A program made the position numbers and the translations under genes. From an uncultured Porphyromonadaceae bacterium (GTDB lineage: Bacteria > Bacteroidota > Bacteroidia > Bacteroidales > Muribaculaceae), in assembly GCA_902491625.1 (NCBI GenBank), contig CABUIO010000014.1:1-52843 (forward strand): a stretch of 52,843 nt of DNA. The letters run 5' to 3'. Positions 7,389 to 16,557 of this stretch are shown piece by piece (position 1 is the stretch's first letter; each line of letters starts with the position of its first letter). The notes under the pieces were generated by a model. It was given only the letters and a program-made list of their open reading frames with translations. It searched no databases and was not told the DNA's origin.

Positions 7389-9005
7389 TTATTCAAACGA
7401 ACCCATGCGGAGATAGTTGACCTCCTCCTGTGTGAGGTAGCGCCAGCGTCCGCGCGGGAGATTCTTCTTGGTGAGTCCGGCGAAATAGACGCGGTCGAGC
7501 TTCACGACGCGATAGCCCAGCGACTCGAAGATGCGGCGCACGATGCGGTTGCGGCCGGAGTGGATCTCGATGCCGGCCTGATTGCGGTCGGTGTCGTTGA
7601 CGTAGCTGATGGCGTCGGCGTGGATCTCGCCGTCTGTCAGCTCGATGCCGTCGGCGATGCGCTGCATGTCCTCCTCGGCGATGTCCTTGTCGGTCCAGAC
7701 GTGGTAGATCTTCTTCTTCACGAACTTGGGATGAGTGAGCTTGGAGGCGAGATCGCCGTCGTTGGTGAGAAGGAGAACGCCGGTGGTGTTGCGGTCGAGG
7801 CGTCCCACAGGATAGATGCGCTCGGCGCAGGCGCCCTTCACGAGGTCAAGCACGGTCACGCGGCCGTTGGGATCGTCGCTCGTGGTGACGCAGTCCTTGG
7901 GCTTGTTGAGCAGCACGTAGCATTTGCGCTCGGGTGTCACGACCTTGCCGTCGTATTCCACCACGTCGGTGCGGTTGATCTTGGTGCCGAGTTCGGTGAC
8001 GACCTCGCCGTTGACCTTGACCAGACCTGCGGTGATGTGCTCGTCGGCCTCGCGGCGCGAGCAGATGCCCGAGTTGGCCATGAACTTGTTGAGACGTACC
8101 GGCTCGTTGACGTCGATGTCTTCAAGCACGTAGTCTATCTGCTTGGGACGCGGAGTGAATCTCATTCCGGGACGCTGCTGCTGCGGTCCGAAGCCGCCGG
8201 GACGGTTGGCCTGATAGCCGGGACGGCGCTGTCCGCCCTGCTGGCGGTAGCCACCCTGATTGTAGCCGCCCTGCTGACGGTTGCCGTAGCCGCCGTTCTG
8301 CTGGCGGTTGTTGTAGGGGCGTTGCTGATAGCCGCCCTGCTGGCGGTTGTTGTTGCCGTAGGGGCGCTGCTGATAGCCGCCCTGACGGTTATTGTTGTAG
8401 GGGCGCTGCTGATAGCCGCTCTGTCGGTTGTTGTTGTATGGACGCTGCTGATAGCCGCCGTTCTGCTGCTCGCCGCCCTGAAGCTTTTCGCCATCGCCGT
8501 TCTGATCCATCGGACGCTTGTAGCTGTTCTGGCGGTTGTTGTTGTAAGGGCGCTGCTGATAGCCACCCTGACGGTTATTGTTGTATGGGCGCTGCTGATA
8601 GCCGTTCTGCGGACGGTTCATGCGCGGGCGCGGCGTGTAGCCGGAATGCTGCTGTGTGGTCTCTGCGGACTCTGTTGCGGCGTGTTCGCCTGTTGCGGCG
8701 TCGACGGCAGACTGCTCGCGGCGCGGCTGATAGTGCGGACGGTCGCCGTAGCTGTCCTGACGGTTGTCGCCGTAGCTGTTGTAGGGGCGACGCTGCTGAT
8801 AGCCCCCCATACGGTTGTTGTAGGGGCGGGGCTGGTAGGGACGGGGCTGATAGCCCTGACCGGACTGAGAGGAGACTGTCTGGTTTTCCCCCGAGTGATT
8901 GGCCTTGTCGTAGTGAGCCTCACTGGTGCCTTCCGGAGTTACGTTGGCGGAAGCTGCGGCCGATGCGCCGATGCGCGGGCGTTTGGGTTTCTTCTCTTCT
9001 TCCAT
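7389..9005 (-). CDS. rluB: RsuA/RluB-family pseudouridine synthase with long disordered N-terminus
   Basis: The 538-residue product has two parts. Residues 303-538 form a normal RsuA/RluB enzyme. An S4 RNA-binding domain spans about 303-350 (VRLNKFMANSGICSRREADE), and the catalytic aspartate is Asp404 in GRLDRNTTG. Residues 1-290 are low-complexity and rich in Gln, Asn, Arg, Tyr and Gly, built from about ten degenerate copies of GGYQQRPYNNNRQ. The family enzyme is normally 240-300 residues, so the extension doubles its size. Whether it modifies 23S rRNA (RluB) or another site cannot be told. It is expressed with asnS downstream. A -7 box at 9244-9251 could drive it with a leader of about 230 nt. 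Confidence 0.88.
   Translation of the reverse strand: MEEEKKPKRPRIGASAAASANVTPEGTSEAHYDKANHSGENQTVSSQSGQGYQPRPYQPRPYNNRMGGYQQRRPYNSYGDNRQDSYGDRPHYQPRREQSAVDAATGEHAATESAETTQQHSGYTPRPRMNRPQNGYQQRPYNNNRQGGYQQRPYNNNRQNSYKRPMDQNGDGEKLQGGEQQNGGYQQRPYNNNRQSGYQQRPYNNNRQGGYQQRPYGNNNRQQGGYQQRPYNNRQQNGGYGNRQQGGYNQGGYRQQGGQRRPGYQANRPGGFGPQQQRPGMRFTPRPKQIDYVLEDIDVNEPVRLNKFMANSGICSRREADEHITAGLVKVNGEVVTELGTKINRTDVVEYDGKVVTPERKCYVLLNKPKDCVTTSDDPNGRVTVLDLVKGACAERIYPVGRLDRNTTGVLLLTNDGDLASKLTHPKFVKKKIYHVWTDKDIAEEDMQRIADGIELTDGEIHADAISYVNDTDRNQAGIEIHSGRNRIVRRIFESLGYRVVKLDRVYFAGLTKKNLPRGRWRYLTQEEVNYLRMGSFE
8151..8855 (-). repeat. Degenerate tandem repeat coding for QRPYNNNRQ-type units
   Basis: The coding strand for residues 51-285 of the pseudouridine synthase repeats units of roughly 36-45 bp. 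They read on the plus strand as variants of gggcgctgctgatagcc followed by a run encoding NNNRQ. Copies near 8331, 8371, 8401, 8441, 8551 and 8591 are closely similar. Such a tract can expand or contract by slippage without a frameshift because unit lengths are multiples of three. Copy number between strains is therefore likely to vary; this is inference. Confidence 0.8.
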
Positions 9006-9411
9006 AGTTTTTCGGGATAGATGATTTTTTTCGTAAGCTTGAAAATATAAATAAAATTGGGCGCCTTAAATATCTCTAAGCTGATGCTGTAGTCATGACT
9101 ATAGGCACGCATCTCTGCGGCTGAGGAATAGACCGGTGTAATTTTAAGGCTTTTGCAATATAAATTGTTCTCGAAAATGTAAAAAGCGTCTGTGGAAGCG
9201 TCGTGTCGCGTGAAAGTCGGCGGCAAGGCGCTGTCCGACGCCGCAAAGATAGAAAATAATTTGTAAAGTAGCAACTAAAGGATTAACAACTTGCGACAAC
9301 CTGCGGGAAGCTGAAAAACTTTTGAGCGGTGTCGGTTGTATATATAATATCAGGATCACGGGCAATTCAGGCTCGGCGGTCCGGCTGTATCAACTATACT
9401 TTTCTATTGCT
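9006..9411. other. Divergent intergenic region between rluB and the efflux operon
   Basis: This is a 406-bp AT-richer stretch between two divergent operons. It contains the minus-strand -7 box at 9244-9251 and about 230 nt of probable rluB leader. I see no convincing gene. A minus-strand open frame that crosses it runs into the rluB N-terminus out of frame and has no family resemblance. No clear TAnnTTTG box was found for the plus-strand operon; the tatataatat at about 9339-9350 may be part of its promoter. Confidence 0.5.
9244..9251 (-). promoter_or_regulatory. Bacteroidetes -7 box upstream of rluB-asnS
   Basis: Reading the minus strand, TATCTTTG fits the Bacteroidetes -7 consensus TAnnTTTG. 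Transcription would begin near 9238, giving a leader of about 230 nt before the rluB start. Confidence 0.55.
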
Positions 9412-10881
9412 ATGAAACGACCTGTCATTGGCTTATATATGGCGCTTTGCGCGTTTGCCGCCGCTACGCCCGCCGCGGAGGCGCAGGTGGTGACGCTCGA
9501 CTCCTGCCGCATGATGGCGCTCTCCAATAACAAGGTGCTCCGCGCCGCCGAGGAGGCCATCACCGGCGCCGGCTATCAGCACAAGGCCGCGAAGGCCGCA
9601 TATCTGCCGGCCTTCGACCTGACCGCGGGATACGCCTACAACCAGCATAAGATCTCGCTGCTGGGCGCTGACGCAAAGCTGCCGACCATGATCTTCGATC
9701 CCCTCACGCAATCATATAAATACGACATCCTGCTCAATCCCGTCGACGGACAGCCTGTGCTGGATCCCGAGACCGGAACGCCGATACCTCTGTCGGTGGC
9801 GGTGATTCCCAAGAGCGCCATGAGCTACGACGTCCACAATGTGTTTGCCGGAGCCATCACGGTGACGCAGCCTGTCTACATGGGCGGCGCCATCCGCGCC
9901 ATGAACGACATCACGCGCTACGCAGAGGATCTGGCACGCACCTCGCGCAATCAGGCCGCGCAGGATGTGGTCTATGCTGTCGACGAGACATACTGGCTCG
10001 TGGTCTCGCTGCGCGAAAAATGCCGCCTTGCGGAGAGTTATGTCAAGCTCGTGGACACCCTTAAATATAATGTCAACCAGATGTATGAGCAGGGCGTGGC
10101 CACCAAAAGCGACTGTCTGCGTGTGGAGGTGAAATACAATGAAGCCAACGTGGCGCGGACAAAGGCGGACAACGGCCTTGCCCTCTCGCGCATGGCGCTG
10201 GCTCAGCTCTGCGGAATGCCGGTGAGCAGCAACCTGACGCTTGCCGACGAGGGCATGCTCTCCGGAAGTGTCGAAGATGATGCTTCCGGCGTGGCGCTCT
10301 CCGATACCGCCGACATGCGTGACGTCTACGCCAGGCGTCAGGATCTGGCCTCGATGCGCAACGGCATCAGGATGCTGGAGGGCACGGAGAAACTCGTGAA
10401 GGCCGATATGCTCCCGAAAGTGGCTGTAGTGGCTGCATACAAGGTGACGAACCCCAATGTGATCGACGGTTTCGAGAAGCGTTTCGGCGGCGGTTTCAAT
10501 ATCGGCGCCACTGTGACGATGCCGCTGTGGCACTGGGGTGGCAACTACAACAAGCTGAAGGCCGCGCAGAGCGCCACCATAGCGTCGAGGCTGATGCTCG
10601 AGGACGCCGAGGAGAAGGTCAATCTGCAGGTGCAGCAGGCGCGTTTTCGATATGAGGAGGCCTATAAGACGCTGGAAATGACGCGTTCCAACCTCAAAAG
10701 CGCTGACGAGAATCTTGAAGACGCGCAGTTCGGTTTCAAGGAGGGCGTGCTGACCGCCGACGATGTCATCGCGGCGCAGACGGCGTGGCTGCAGGCGCAT
10801 TCTGAGAATATCGACGCGCAGATCGACGTGAAGCTCTGTCGCGTCTACCTCGGCAAGGTGCTGGGACTTATGAATTATTAA
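9412..10881 (+). CDS. TolC-family outer membrane efflux protein
   Basis: This 489-residue outer membrane factor has a signal peptide (cleavage after residue 24, AAEA/QVV). The product has the two long helical hairpin repeats of the TolC fold, including LRLYQ-like coiled stretches and the repeat-end AAKAAYLPAFDLTAGY near the N-terminus. It forms the outer membrane duct of a tripartite exporter with the membrane-fusion and permease genes that follow. The start at 9412 was chosen because it begins directly with the signal peptide; the frame is open 30 codons upstream. The next gene is 26 bp downstream. Confidence 0.9.
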   Translation: MKRPVIGLYMALCAFAAATPAAEAQVVTLDSCRMMALSNNKVLRAAEEAITGAGYQHKAAKAAYLPAFDLTAGYAYNQHKISLLGADAKLPTMIFDPLTQSYKYDILLNPVDGQPVLDPETGTPIPLSVAVIPKSAMSYDVHNVFAGAITVTQPVYMGGAIRAMNDITRYAEDLARTSRNQAAQDVVYAVDETYWLVVSLREKCRLAESYVKLVDTLKYNVNQMYEQGVATKSDCLRVEVKYNEANVARTKADNGLALSRMALAQLCGMPVSSNLTLADEGMLSGSVEDDASGVALSDTADMRDVYARRQDLASMRNGIRMLEGTEKLVKADMLPKVAVVAAYKVTNPNVIDGFEKRFGGGFNIGATVTMPLWHWGGNYNKLKAAQSATIASRLMLEDAEEKVNLQVQQARFRYEEAYKTLEMTRSNLKSADENLEDAQFGFKEGVLTADDVIAAQTAWLQAHSENIDAQIDVKLCRVYLGKVLGLMNY

Positions 10882-10907
10882 GAGAATAGAACATAAAACG
10901 ATTTACC

Positions 10908-11999
10908 ATGGACGATAAGGATACAAGCAAGAAAGAGACATCTCAGGCCGACGGCGGCAAGCTGACAATGGCGCAGCGCGAGGTGCTGAAATATCAGGAG
11001 CAGGAGGCGATCGCCAAGCGCGATCGTGGCATCGTGCTGGCTGTCATATTGGTGACATTGGTCATGGCCTGTCTCGCGGTGGCCGGATTCCTGTTCATAA
11101 AGCCGGAACCGGACACGATCCAGGGTCAGGGCGACGCTACGGAGATACGTGTGTCGGGCAAGCTCCCGGGCCGAATCGTGGAGATTTATGTCGAGGAGGG
11201 TCAGATGGTGCACAAGGGGGACACGCTCGTGCACATCCATTCGTCGCTGGCTGACGCCAAAAAGGCTCAGGCCGAGGCGATGGAGGAGGTGGCCGCCGCC
11301 GGCAACCGCAAGGTCGACGCCGGAACGCGATCCCAGATCATCAGTTCCGCCTACGATCTGTGGCAGCAGTCGCAGGCGGCTCTCGGCATAGCGGAGAAGA
11401 CTTATCAGCGCATGGAGAATCTCTACGCCAAAGGTGTCGTTTCGGCTCAGAAGCGCGACGAGGCCAAGGCTGCCTACGATGCCGCCGTGGCAGGTTCCAA
11501 CGCCGCCAAGAGCCAGTATGAGCTGGCCAAGTCCGGTGCCCAGAGCGAGGACAAGCAGGTTTCCGCAGCGCTCGTGAAAGCGGCGCAGGGAAGTGTCCGG
11601 GAGGTCGACGCGCTCCTCGAGGACCAGTATCTCCTTGCTCCCTGCGACGGTCAGGTCACGGTGATATATCCCGAGGCGAGCGAGCTGATAGCCACCGGCG
11701 CCCCGATCATGACGATCCAGTCCCAGGACCGCCACGCTGTATTCAACGTCAGGGAGACGACGCTCAAGGACATGAAAGTCGGCTCAAAGATTAAGGTGCG
11801 CATCCCGGCACTCGACAAGGAGATGACAATGAAAGTCTACTACATCAAGGACATGGGAGCCTACGCCGCTTGGCAGGCCACCAAGGCGACCGGAGACTAC
11901 GATGCGCGCACTTTCGAAGTGAAGGCGATGCCCGAGGAACCGATCGAGAATTTCCTCCCCGGCATGTCGGTGCTGTATCTCGGTCCCGCCGGAAAATGA
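10908..11999 (+). CDS. HlyD-family membrane fusion protein
   Basis: This 363-residue periplasmic adaptor has a charged cytoplasmic N-terminus of about 40 residues, then one membrane segment (IVLAVILVTLVMACLAVAGF). Next comes a biotinyl/lipoyl-like domain (SGKLPGRIVEIYVEEGQMV) split by a coiled-coil hairpin of about 120 residues. A beta-barrel segment with LLAPCDGQVTVIYPEASELI closes the fold. It bridges the permeases and the TolC-like protein. It is the second gene of the operon, 22 bp before the first permease. Confidence 0.9.
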   Translation: MDDKDTSKKETSQADGGKLTMAQREVLKYQEQEAIAKRDRGIVLAVILVTLVMACLAVAGFLFIKPEPDTIQGQGDATEIRVSGKLPGRIVEIYVEEGQMVHKGDTLVHIHSSLADAKKAQAEAMEEVAAAGNRKVDAGTRSQIISSAYDLWQQSQAALGIAEKTYQRMENLYAKGVVSAQKRDEAKAAYDAAVAGSNAAKSQYELAKSGAQSEDKQVSAALVKAAQGSVREVDALLEDQYLLAPCDGQVTVIYPEASELIATGAPIMTIQSQDRHAVFNVRETTLKDMKVGSKIKVRIPALDKEMTMKVYYIKDMGAYAAWQATKATGDYDARTFEVKAMPEEPIENFLPGMSVLYLGPAGK

Positions 12000-12021
12000 T
12001 CCATTGCATTTGACTTAGACT

Positions 12022-13188
12022 ATGAGAGCTACAGGTGTTTTAGCAATAGTGCGCCGCACGGTGGTAGAGCTCGGAAGCCGGCCTTTGTTCTGGTTTGCGA
12101 TGCTCATCATGCCTGTGCTCATCTTCGTGTTCCTCACCTCCATGATGGAGGAGGGACTTCCGCAGAGAGCGCCGGCGGCGATCGTGGACCGCGACCGCTC
12201 GGCGACATCGCGCAGGGTCACGCAGACGCTCGCCGGGATGCAGATGGTCGATCTCGTGGCCGCTGAGGAATCGTTCTCCGAGGCTCACGACGCCATGAAA
12301 CGCGGCGAGGTCTTTGGATTCTTCCTCATTCCCGAGAATTTCGAGAAGGATCTGATGTCGGGACGTACGCCGACAATCTCATTCTACACCAACATGGTCT
12401 ACTACGTCCCCGGCACGATGCTGTTCAAGAACTTCAAGACCGTGGCCGTCTACACCAAAGCCGGACTTGTCGTGCAGACCCTCCAGCTCACCGGCATGGG
12501 CGAGGAGGAAGCAATGGCGATAGTCAATCCGGTCAATATCGCAAATCGTCCGATCGGCAATCCTCAGCTCAACTACGCCATATATCTTTGCAACGGATTC
12601 GTGCCCGGCGTGCTGCAGGTGATGATCATGCTCGTGACGTGCTACACGGTGCTCCACGAGATCAAGCGCGGCACGTCCCGCGAATGGATGCGCATGGCCG
12701 GAGGAAGCGTCTACAAGGCAGTTTTCGCCAAGATGCTGCCGCAGACGATATGGTGGTGGGTGATCGCCCTTTTTATGGAGATGTGGCTGTTTAAGTTCAA
12801 CCATTTTCCGATGCACGGCTCATGGCTGTGGATCACAGTCTCGGAGCTTATGTTTGTGCTCGCCTGTCAGGGCTTCGCGCTTTTCGTCAGCTGTGTGATA
12901 CCCAATCTGCGGTTCGCGCTGTCGATCTGCGCTCTTATGAGCATTCTCAGTTTCTCTCTGGCGGCCTACAGTTTCCCGGTACAAAGCATGTATCCTTCGG
13001 TGGGAATCTTCAGTTGGCTCCTCCCGGCGCGCTACAACGTTTTGATCTATTTCGACCAGGCGCTCAACGGTAAAGCTCTGTATTACTCAAGGTTATGGTT
13101 CGTGGCCTACATCATCTTCATGATCCTGCCTTTCACCATGATGTGGAATTTGCGGCGCCGACTCGTTAATCCAACTTATATGCCTTGA
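12022..13188 (+). CDS. ABC-2 type transporter permease (first)
   Basis: This 388-residue membrane protein has an N-terminal helix (LFWFAMLIMPVLIFVFLTSM), a periplasmic domain of about 150 residues, then five or six C-terminal helices. This is the ABC2_membrane_3 / YhhJ-YbhR layout. It starts 22 bp after the fusion protein and ends one base before the second permease, so the two probably form a heterodimer. No nucleotide-binding gene is present in the operon. The substrate is unknown; drugs, lipids or a secreted metabolite are all possible. Confidence 0.87.
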   Translation: MRATGVLAIVRRTVVELGSRPLFWFAMLIMPVLIFVFLTSMMEEGLPQRAPAAIVDRDRSATSRRVTQTLAGMQMVDLVAAEESFSEAHDAMKRGEVFGFFLIPENFEKDLMSGRTPTISFYTNMVYYVPGTMLFKNFKTVAVYTKAGLVVQTLQLTGMGEEEAMAIVNPVNIANRPIGNPQLNYAIYLCNGFVPGVLQVMIMLVTCYTVLHEIKRGTSREWMRMAGGSVYKAVFAKMLPQTIWWWVIALFMEMWLFKFNHFPMHGSWLWITVSELMFVLACQGFALFVSCVIPNLRFALSICALMSILSFSLAAYSFPVQSMYPSVGIFSWLLPARYNVLIYFDQALNGKALYYSRLWFVAYIIFMILPFTMMWNLRRRLVNPTYMP

Positions 13189-13189
13189 T

Positions 13190-14443
13190 ATGAAGAAGTT
13201 GTGGCACATATTCACACGCCCTTTCCTGGAAGTGGCCGGCGTCTACTATCGCGAAATGCGCATCTGTCTTTCTGATGTAGGCATCATGCTTTTCGTGCTC
13301 TTTTTGCCGTTAGCTTATCCGGTCATCTATTCGCTGATCTATAATCCGGAGATTGTGCGTGACGTTCCGGTAGTTGTCATCGACCGCGACCGCACTGCAG
13401 ACAGCCGCGAGCTTGCGCGACGTTTCGACGCCACGCCGCAGGCTTCCGTAATCGGATATGCCGCAGACCTTCCCGAGGCGCGACGTGCCGTCGACAGCGA
13501 GAAGGCGTTTGCCATACTTGAGATTCCCAAGGGTTACTCCGCAGACATCGGCAACGGCACGCAAGTGTCTCCGGTGCTCTATTGCGAGATGAGTCTGCTG
13601 CTGCGTTACCGTGAACTGATGGTGGCCGCCACCAACCTTTCGATACAGACCGGACAGGATCTTCAGGCGCAGAAAGTCAATGAGCTTGGCGTCAGCAGTC
13701 TCTCCGGCGACAAGGAGTTCCCGATGGGGATGAGTTATCGTCCGATGGGCAACATATCGTCAGGTTTCGATTCCTTCATCATGCCCGGCGTGCTGATGCT
13801 TATTCTCCATCAGGCCATAGTGCTTGCCGTCGGTATGCGCGGAGGCGCCACAACTCAGCGCAAGAGGATGCTCGGCTATTATCCGGTGAACTACGTGCGC
13901 TCGACGTTCCTCTCTATGTTCGGGCAATGCCTGTGTTATTTCACTTTGCTTGTCGTTCCGCTGATATTCCTCGTCCATTTCGTTCCGCTCATTTTCCATT
14001 TCCCGATGATGGGCGACACATGGCAGATTCTTGCGTTCCTTTTCCCTTATATGCTTTCGGCGATGATGGTCGGCTACTGTGTTCAGGCGCTGGTCACGGA
14101 GCGCGAGGCAGTGTTTGTGGTGTGGGTGATCACCTCCATAGCGCTGCTCTTCCTCAGTGGCCTGACATGGCCGATGTATGCGATGGGGGAGCCGTGGTCA
14201 TTGATCAGCCGCATTCTTCCCTCGACGTGGGGAGTCGAAGGCTTCATACGCATGAACGGCGACGGCGCGACGCTCGGTCAGGTCATGCCTGAATACCGCA
14301 TGCTGTGGATTCTGGCGCTTGCCTACGGACTTCTGGCTTATCTGCTGCAGCGTCTGATCGTGCGTCCGCGTGCACGCCTCGCACAGCTCACCTACGCCCT
14401 TGCCGACGACACACTTCCCGAACAGCGTGGAAAAGCCCTCTAA
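13190..14443 (+). CDS. ABC-2 type transporter permease (second)
   Basis: This 417-residue protein is a paralogue of the preceding one with the same layout. It has a first helix near residues 27-48 (VGIMLFVLFLPLAYPVIYSL), a periplasmic domain beginning VPVVVIDRDRTADSRELARR, and C-terminal helices after residue 195. Both permeases share the VDRDRSATSRR / IDRDRTADSRE segment, which shows they arose by duplication. The start is 1 bp after the previous stop, so translation is likely coupled. nadK begins 17 bp after its stop but is functionally unrelated. Confidence 0.87.
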   Translation: MKKLWHIFTRPFLEVAGVYYREMRICLSDVGIMLFVLFLPLAYPVIYSLIYNPEIVRDVPVVVIDRDRTADSRELARRFDATPQASVIGYAADLPEARRAVDSEKAFAILEIPKGYSADIGNGTQVSPVLYCEMSLLLRYRELMVAATNLSIQTGQDLQAQKVNELGVSSLSGDKEFPMGMSYRPMGNISSGFDSFIMPGVLMLILHQAIVLAVGMRGGATTQRKRMLGYYPVNYVRSTFLSMFGQCLCYFTLLVVPLIFLVHFVPLIFHFPMMGDTWQILAFLFPYMLSAMMVGYCVQALVTEREAVFVVWVITSIALLFLSGLTWPMYAMGEPWSLISRILPSTWGVEGFIRMNGDGATLGQVMPEYRMLWILALAYGLLAYLLQRLIVRPRARLAQLTYALADDTLPEQRGKAL

Positions 14444-14460
14444 ATAAATGACCTACAGAT

Positions 14461-15351
14461 ATGTCAGACAAACTTCATATCGCCATATTCGGCAATCCGA
14501 TGGTCGACGACTCAGCTATCGGCCACACTGCGGAACTTATCGGGATGCTTGCTGACGGCGGATGCGCCGTCGACGTGGAGTCGAGGTTCTGCGACTCTCT
14601 GAGGCAGCGTTCCGAACTCGCGGGCGTAGTCCGCAGGGTAGATACGCCCGATGCCGACACCGACATGATAATATCCATCGGCGGCGACGGCACTTTCCTG
14701 CGCGCCGTGAGGTGGGAGGAGGTCGGACTTATTCCTATCGCGGGACTCAACGGCGGCCATCTCGGGTATCTGACCGGCTGGACCCTCGACGAGGTCCCGG
14801 AGTTCGTGCAAGCCCTCTCAGAAGGCTGCTACAGAGCCGAACGCCGCTCGATGATAAAGGTTGAGTCGGAGGCTCTGCGCGGCAGGGACTACTGGCCCTA
14901 CGCGCTCAACGAGGTGGCTGTCCTGAAGGAGAGTTCGGCCACGATGATCGGCGTGGGCGCGGAGATTAACGGCGCTTATCTCACCGACTACGATGCCGAC
15001 GGACTGATCGTTGCGACTCCCACAGGTTCAACGGGCTACAATCTGTCGGTCGGCGGTCCGATACTTGAACCCTCGCTCCCGGCGTGGGTGCTCTCGCCTG
15101 TGGCGGCACATTCGCTCAATATGCGCCCGCTCGTGGTTTCCGACGATTCGCGGTTGCGTCTGCTGCCGCGCTCGCGCACACATCATGTGCTGCTGAGCCT
15201 CGACGGACGCAGTATCAGCGTGCCCGACAATCAGCCACTTATGCTAACCAAAGCGTCGTTCACGATGGCTGTGGTGCGTCCTGCCGACGCCACATTCGCC
15301 GACACGTTGCGTGAAAAACTTTATTGGGGAATAGGCGGACGCCTCCGCTGA
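14461..15351 (+). CDS. nadK: NAD kinase
   Basis: This 296-residue enzyme phosphorylates NAD to NADP in the cytoplasm. The nucleotide-binding GGDGTFLRA is at residues 74-82, followed by GLNGGHLGYL. The LNEVAVLK and TPTGSTGYNLSVGGP motifs of the family are both present. Length is normal. Its stop codon directly abuts the stop of the convergent lipoprotein gene, with no intergenic base. Confidence 0.95.
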   Translation: MSDKLHIAIFGNPMVDDSAIGHTAELIGMLADGGCAVDVESRFCDSLRQRSELAGVVRRVDTPDADTDMIISIGGDGTFLRAVRWEEVGLIPIAGLNGGHLGYLTGWTLDEVPEFVQALSEGCYRAERRSMIKVESEALRGRDYWPYALNEVAVLKESSATMIGVGAEINGAYLTDYDADGLIVATPTGSTGYNLSVGGPILEPSLPAWVLSPVAAHSLNMRPLVVSDDSRLRLLPRSRTHHVLLSLDGRSISVPDNQPLMLTKASFTMAVVRPADATFADTLREKLYWGIGGRLR

Positions 15352-16284
15352 TTATTTAGACAAGGTAAATTTTCTGGTAGCCAGACGGTTGCCGTCGCAG
15401 AAGATCTCAACGGTATATTCGCCGGGTGTCAGCGACGTCGTGACGTCCCAGTAGACGCTCACGGGGAGTTCCTCGTTGGCATATTCGATCGAACGCTTTG
15501 CGGTACACTGCAACGAAGTGCCGTCGAAGGAGAAGTTTCCGCCGCCGGGAAGGAGTGTTCCTTCGGGCGATTTGATGCGTACATAGACCTCTTTCTTGCC
15601 CGGCGCGGCAGTGTTGTTGGGCGTGATGGTGAAGCTTACTCCAAGCTGCGAGGCTTTGGAGACCTTCTTCTCGCGTTTGCCTTTCTTGTTGTAGGCGCTG
15701 AGCGAGACGCCGGTGAGACTCAGGCGCTCGGCCACTGCCACTTTCTGCTGTAGTTTCTCGTTGCTGGCGCGTGTCTCGCCGACCTGCGAGCGCAGTTCCT
15801 CGTTGTGAGCCGTCAGTTCGGTGTTCTTCTTCACCTCTTCCTCATATTTCTGATTGAGATCGGCGAGCTGTTCGTAGAGCGAGCGTGCGATGTCCTTGAG
15901 GGTTGCGATTTCGGCCTCAAGCGACTTGATCTTCTCGTCGCGCTTTTTCAGCTCGTTTTTGTCGGTGGTGCGGTCCGAGCGCAGCTGACGGATCTCCGCC
16001 ATCAGGCCGTCGATCTTGTTGCGGGCGTCATTGTATTTCTGAAGAAGCTCGCGTTGGTCGTCGTTAAGCTCCATGCCGCTCATTTCGCTGTAGTTGGGCA
16101 GCGAGTCTATGGAAGCGGCGAGCTGGGTGAGCTGCAGCTGATCGTTGACCATACGTAGCGAATCGAGCTGCTGCTGCATGGCCTCGGCGTCCGACATCGA
16201 AGTGTCTGACTTATCATCCTTCTTGCAGGAAGGGAGCAATATGGCCACAGCGGCCGAAGCGAGCAATAATCTTCTGAAATTCAT
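15352..16284 (-). CDS. Coiled-coil lipoprotein of unknown function
   Basis: This 310-residue protein has a lipoprotein signal (lipobox LLPSC, Cys20) and an acidic linker. A long coiled coil of about 160 residues follows (roughly 35-195, for example KKRDEKIKSLEAEIATL). The last 100 residues form a compact beta-rich domain (KEVYVRIKSPEGTLLPGG). This domain order is found in many uncharacterised Bacteroidetes lipoproteins. An outer-membrane location is predicted. It is convergent with nadK and stands alone. The function is unknown. Confidence 0.8.
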   Translation of the reverse strand: MNFRRLLLASAAVAILLPSCKKDDKSDTSMSDAEAMQQQLDSLRMVNDQLQLTQLAASIDSLPNYSEMSGMELNDDQRELLQKYNDARNKIDGLMAEIRQLRSDRTTDKNELKKRDEKIKSLEAEIATLKDIARSLYEQLADLNQKYEEEVKKNTELTAHNEELRSQVGETRASNEKLQQKVAVAERLSLTGVSLSAYNKKGKREKKVSKASQLGVSFTITPNNTAAPGKKEVYVRIKSPEGTLLPGGGNFSFDGTSLQCTAKRSIEYANEELPVSVYWDVTTSLTPGEYTVEIFCDGNRLATRKFTLSK

Positions 16285-16345
16285 AGCGGTTATTATTTTG
16301 CCGCAAAATTACGAAAAAATTCCGAAAACGCGGGGATAAATTTTT

Positions 16346-16378
16346 CTAACCATCTTTGGCGAACCATTGGGAACCATT
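16346..16378 (+). repeat. Short cluster of GAACCAT-type repeats
   Basis: Three degenerate copies (ctaaccat, cgaaccat, ggaaccat) lie between two lipoprotein genes. They belong to the same family as the larger arrays at 26283-26456, 49891-49964 and 50289-50373. The rest of the 273-bp gap (16379-16557) is G-rich on the plus strand, with short direct repeats of ggggctgat, and holds no gene that I can see. Confidence 0.5.
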
Positions 16379-16557
16379 TTCCCCGGCTCCCGCCTCGGCA
16401 CAGTAAGGGTAGGAGGGGAGACAGGAGAACGGAAGGACGATGGGGCCAATAGGGCTGATGGGGCTGATAAGACCAGTGAGGGTGATGGGACAAAACGAGT
16501 ACCGGCACTTGTCCGATTGGATAAGCGCCGGTATCTAGTGTCGTAATCTCGCAGAGA

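Noticed and set aside
7560..9020. Long plus-strand open frame opposite the pseudouridine synthase gene
   Set aside because: It arises from the GC-rich repeat on the other strand, has a low-complexity Ala/Val/Leu product with no family features, and the minus-strand frame contains a clear enzyme.
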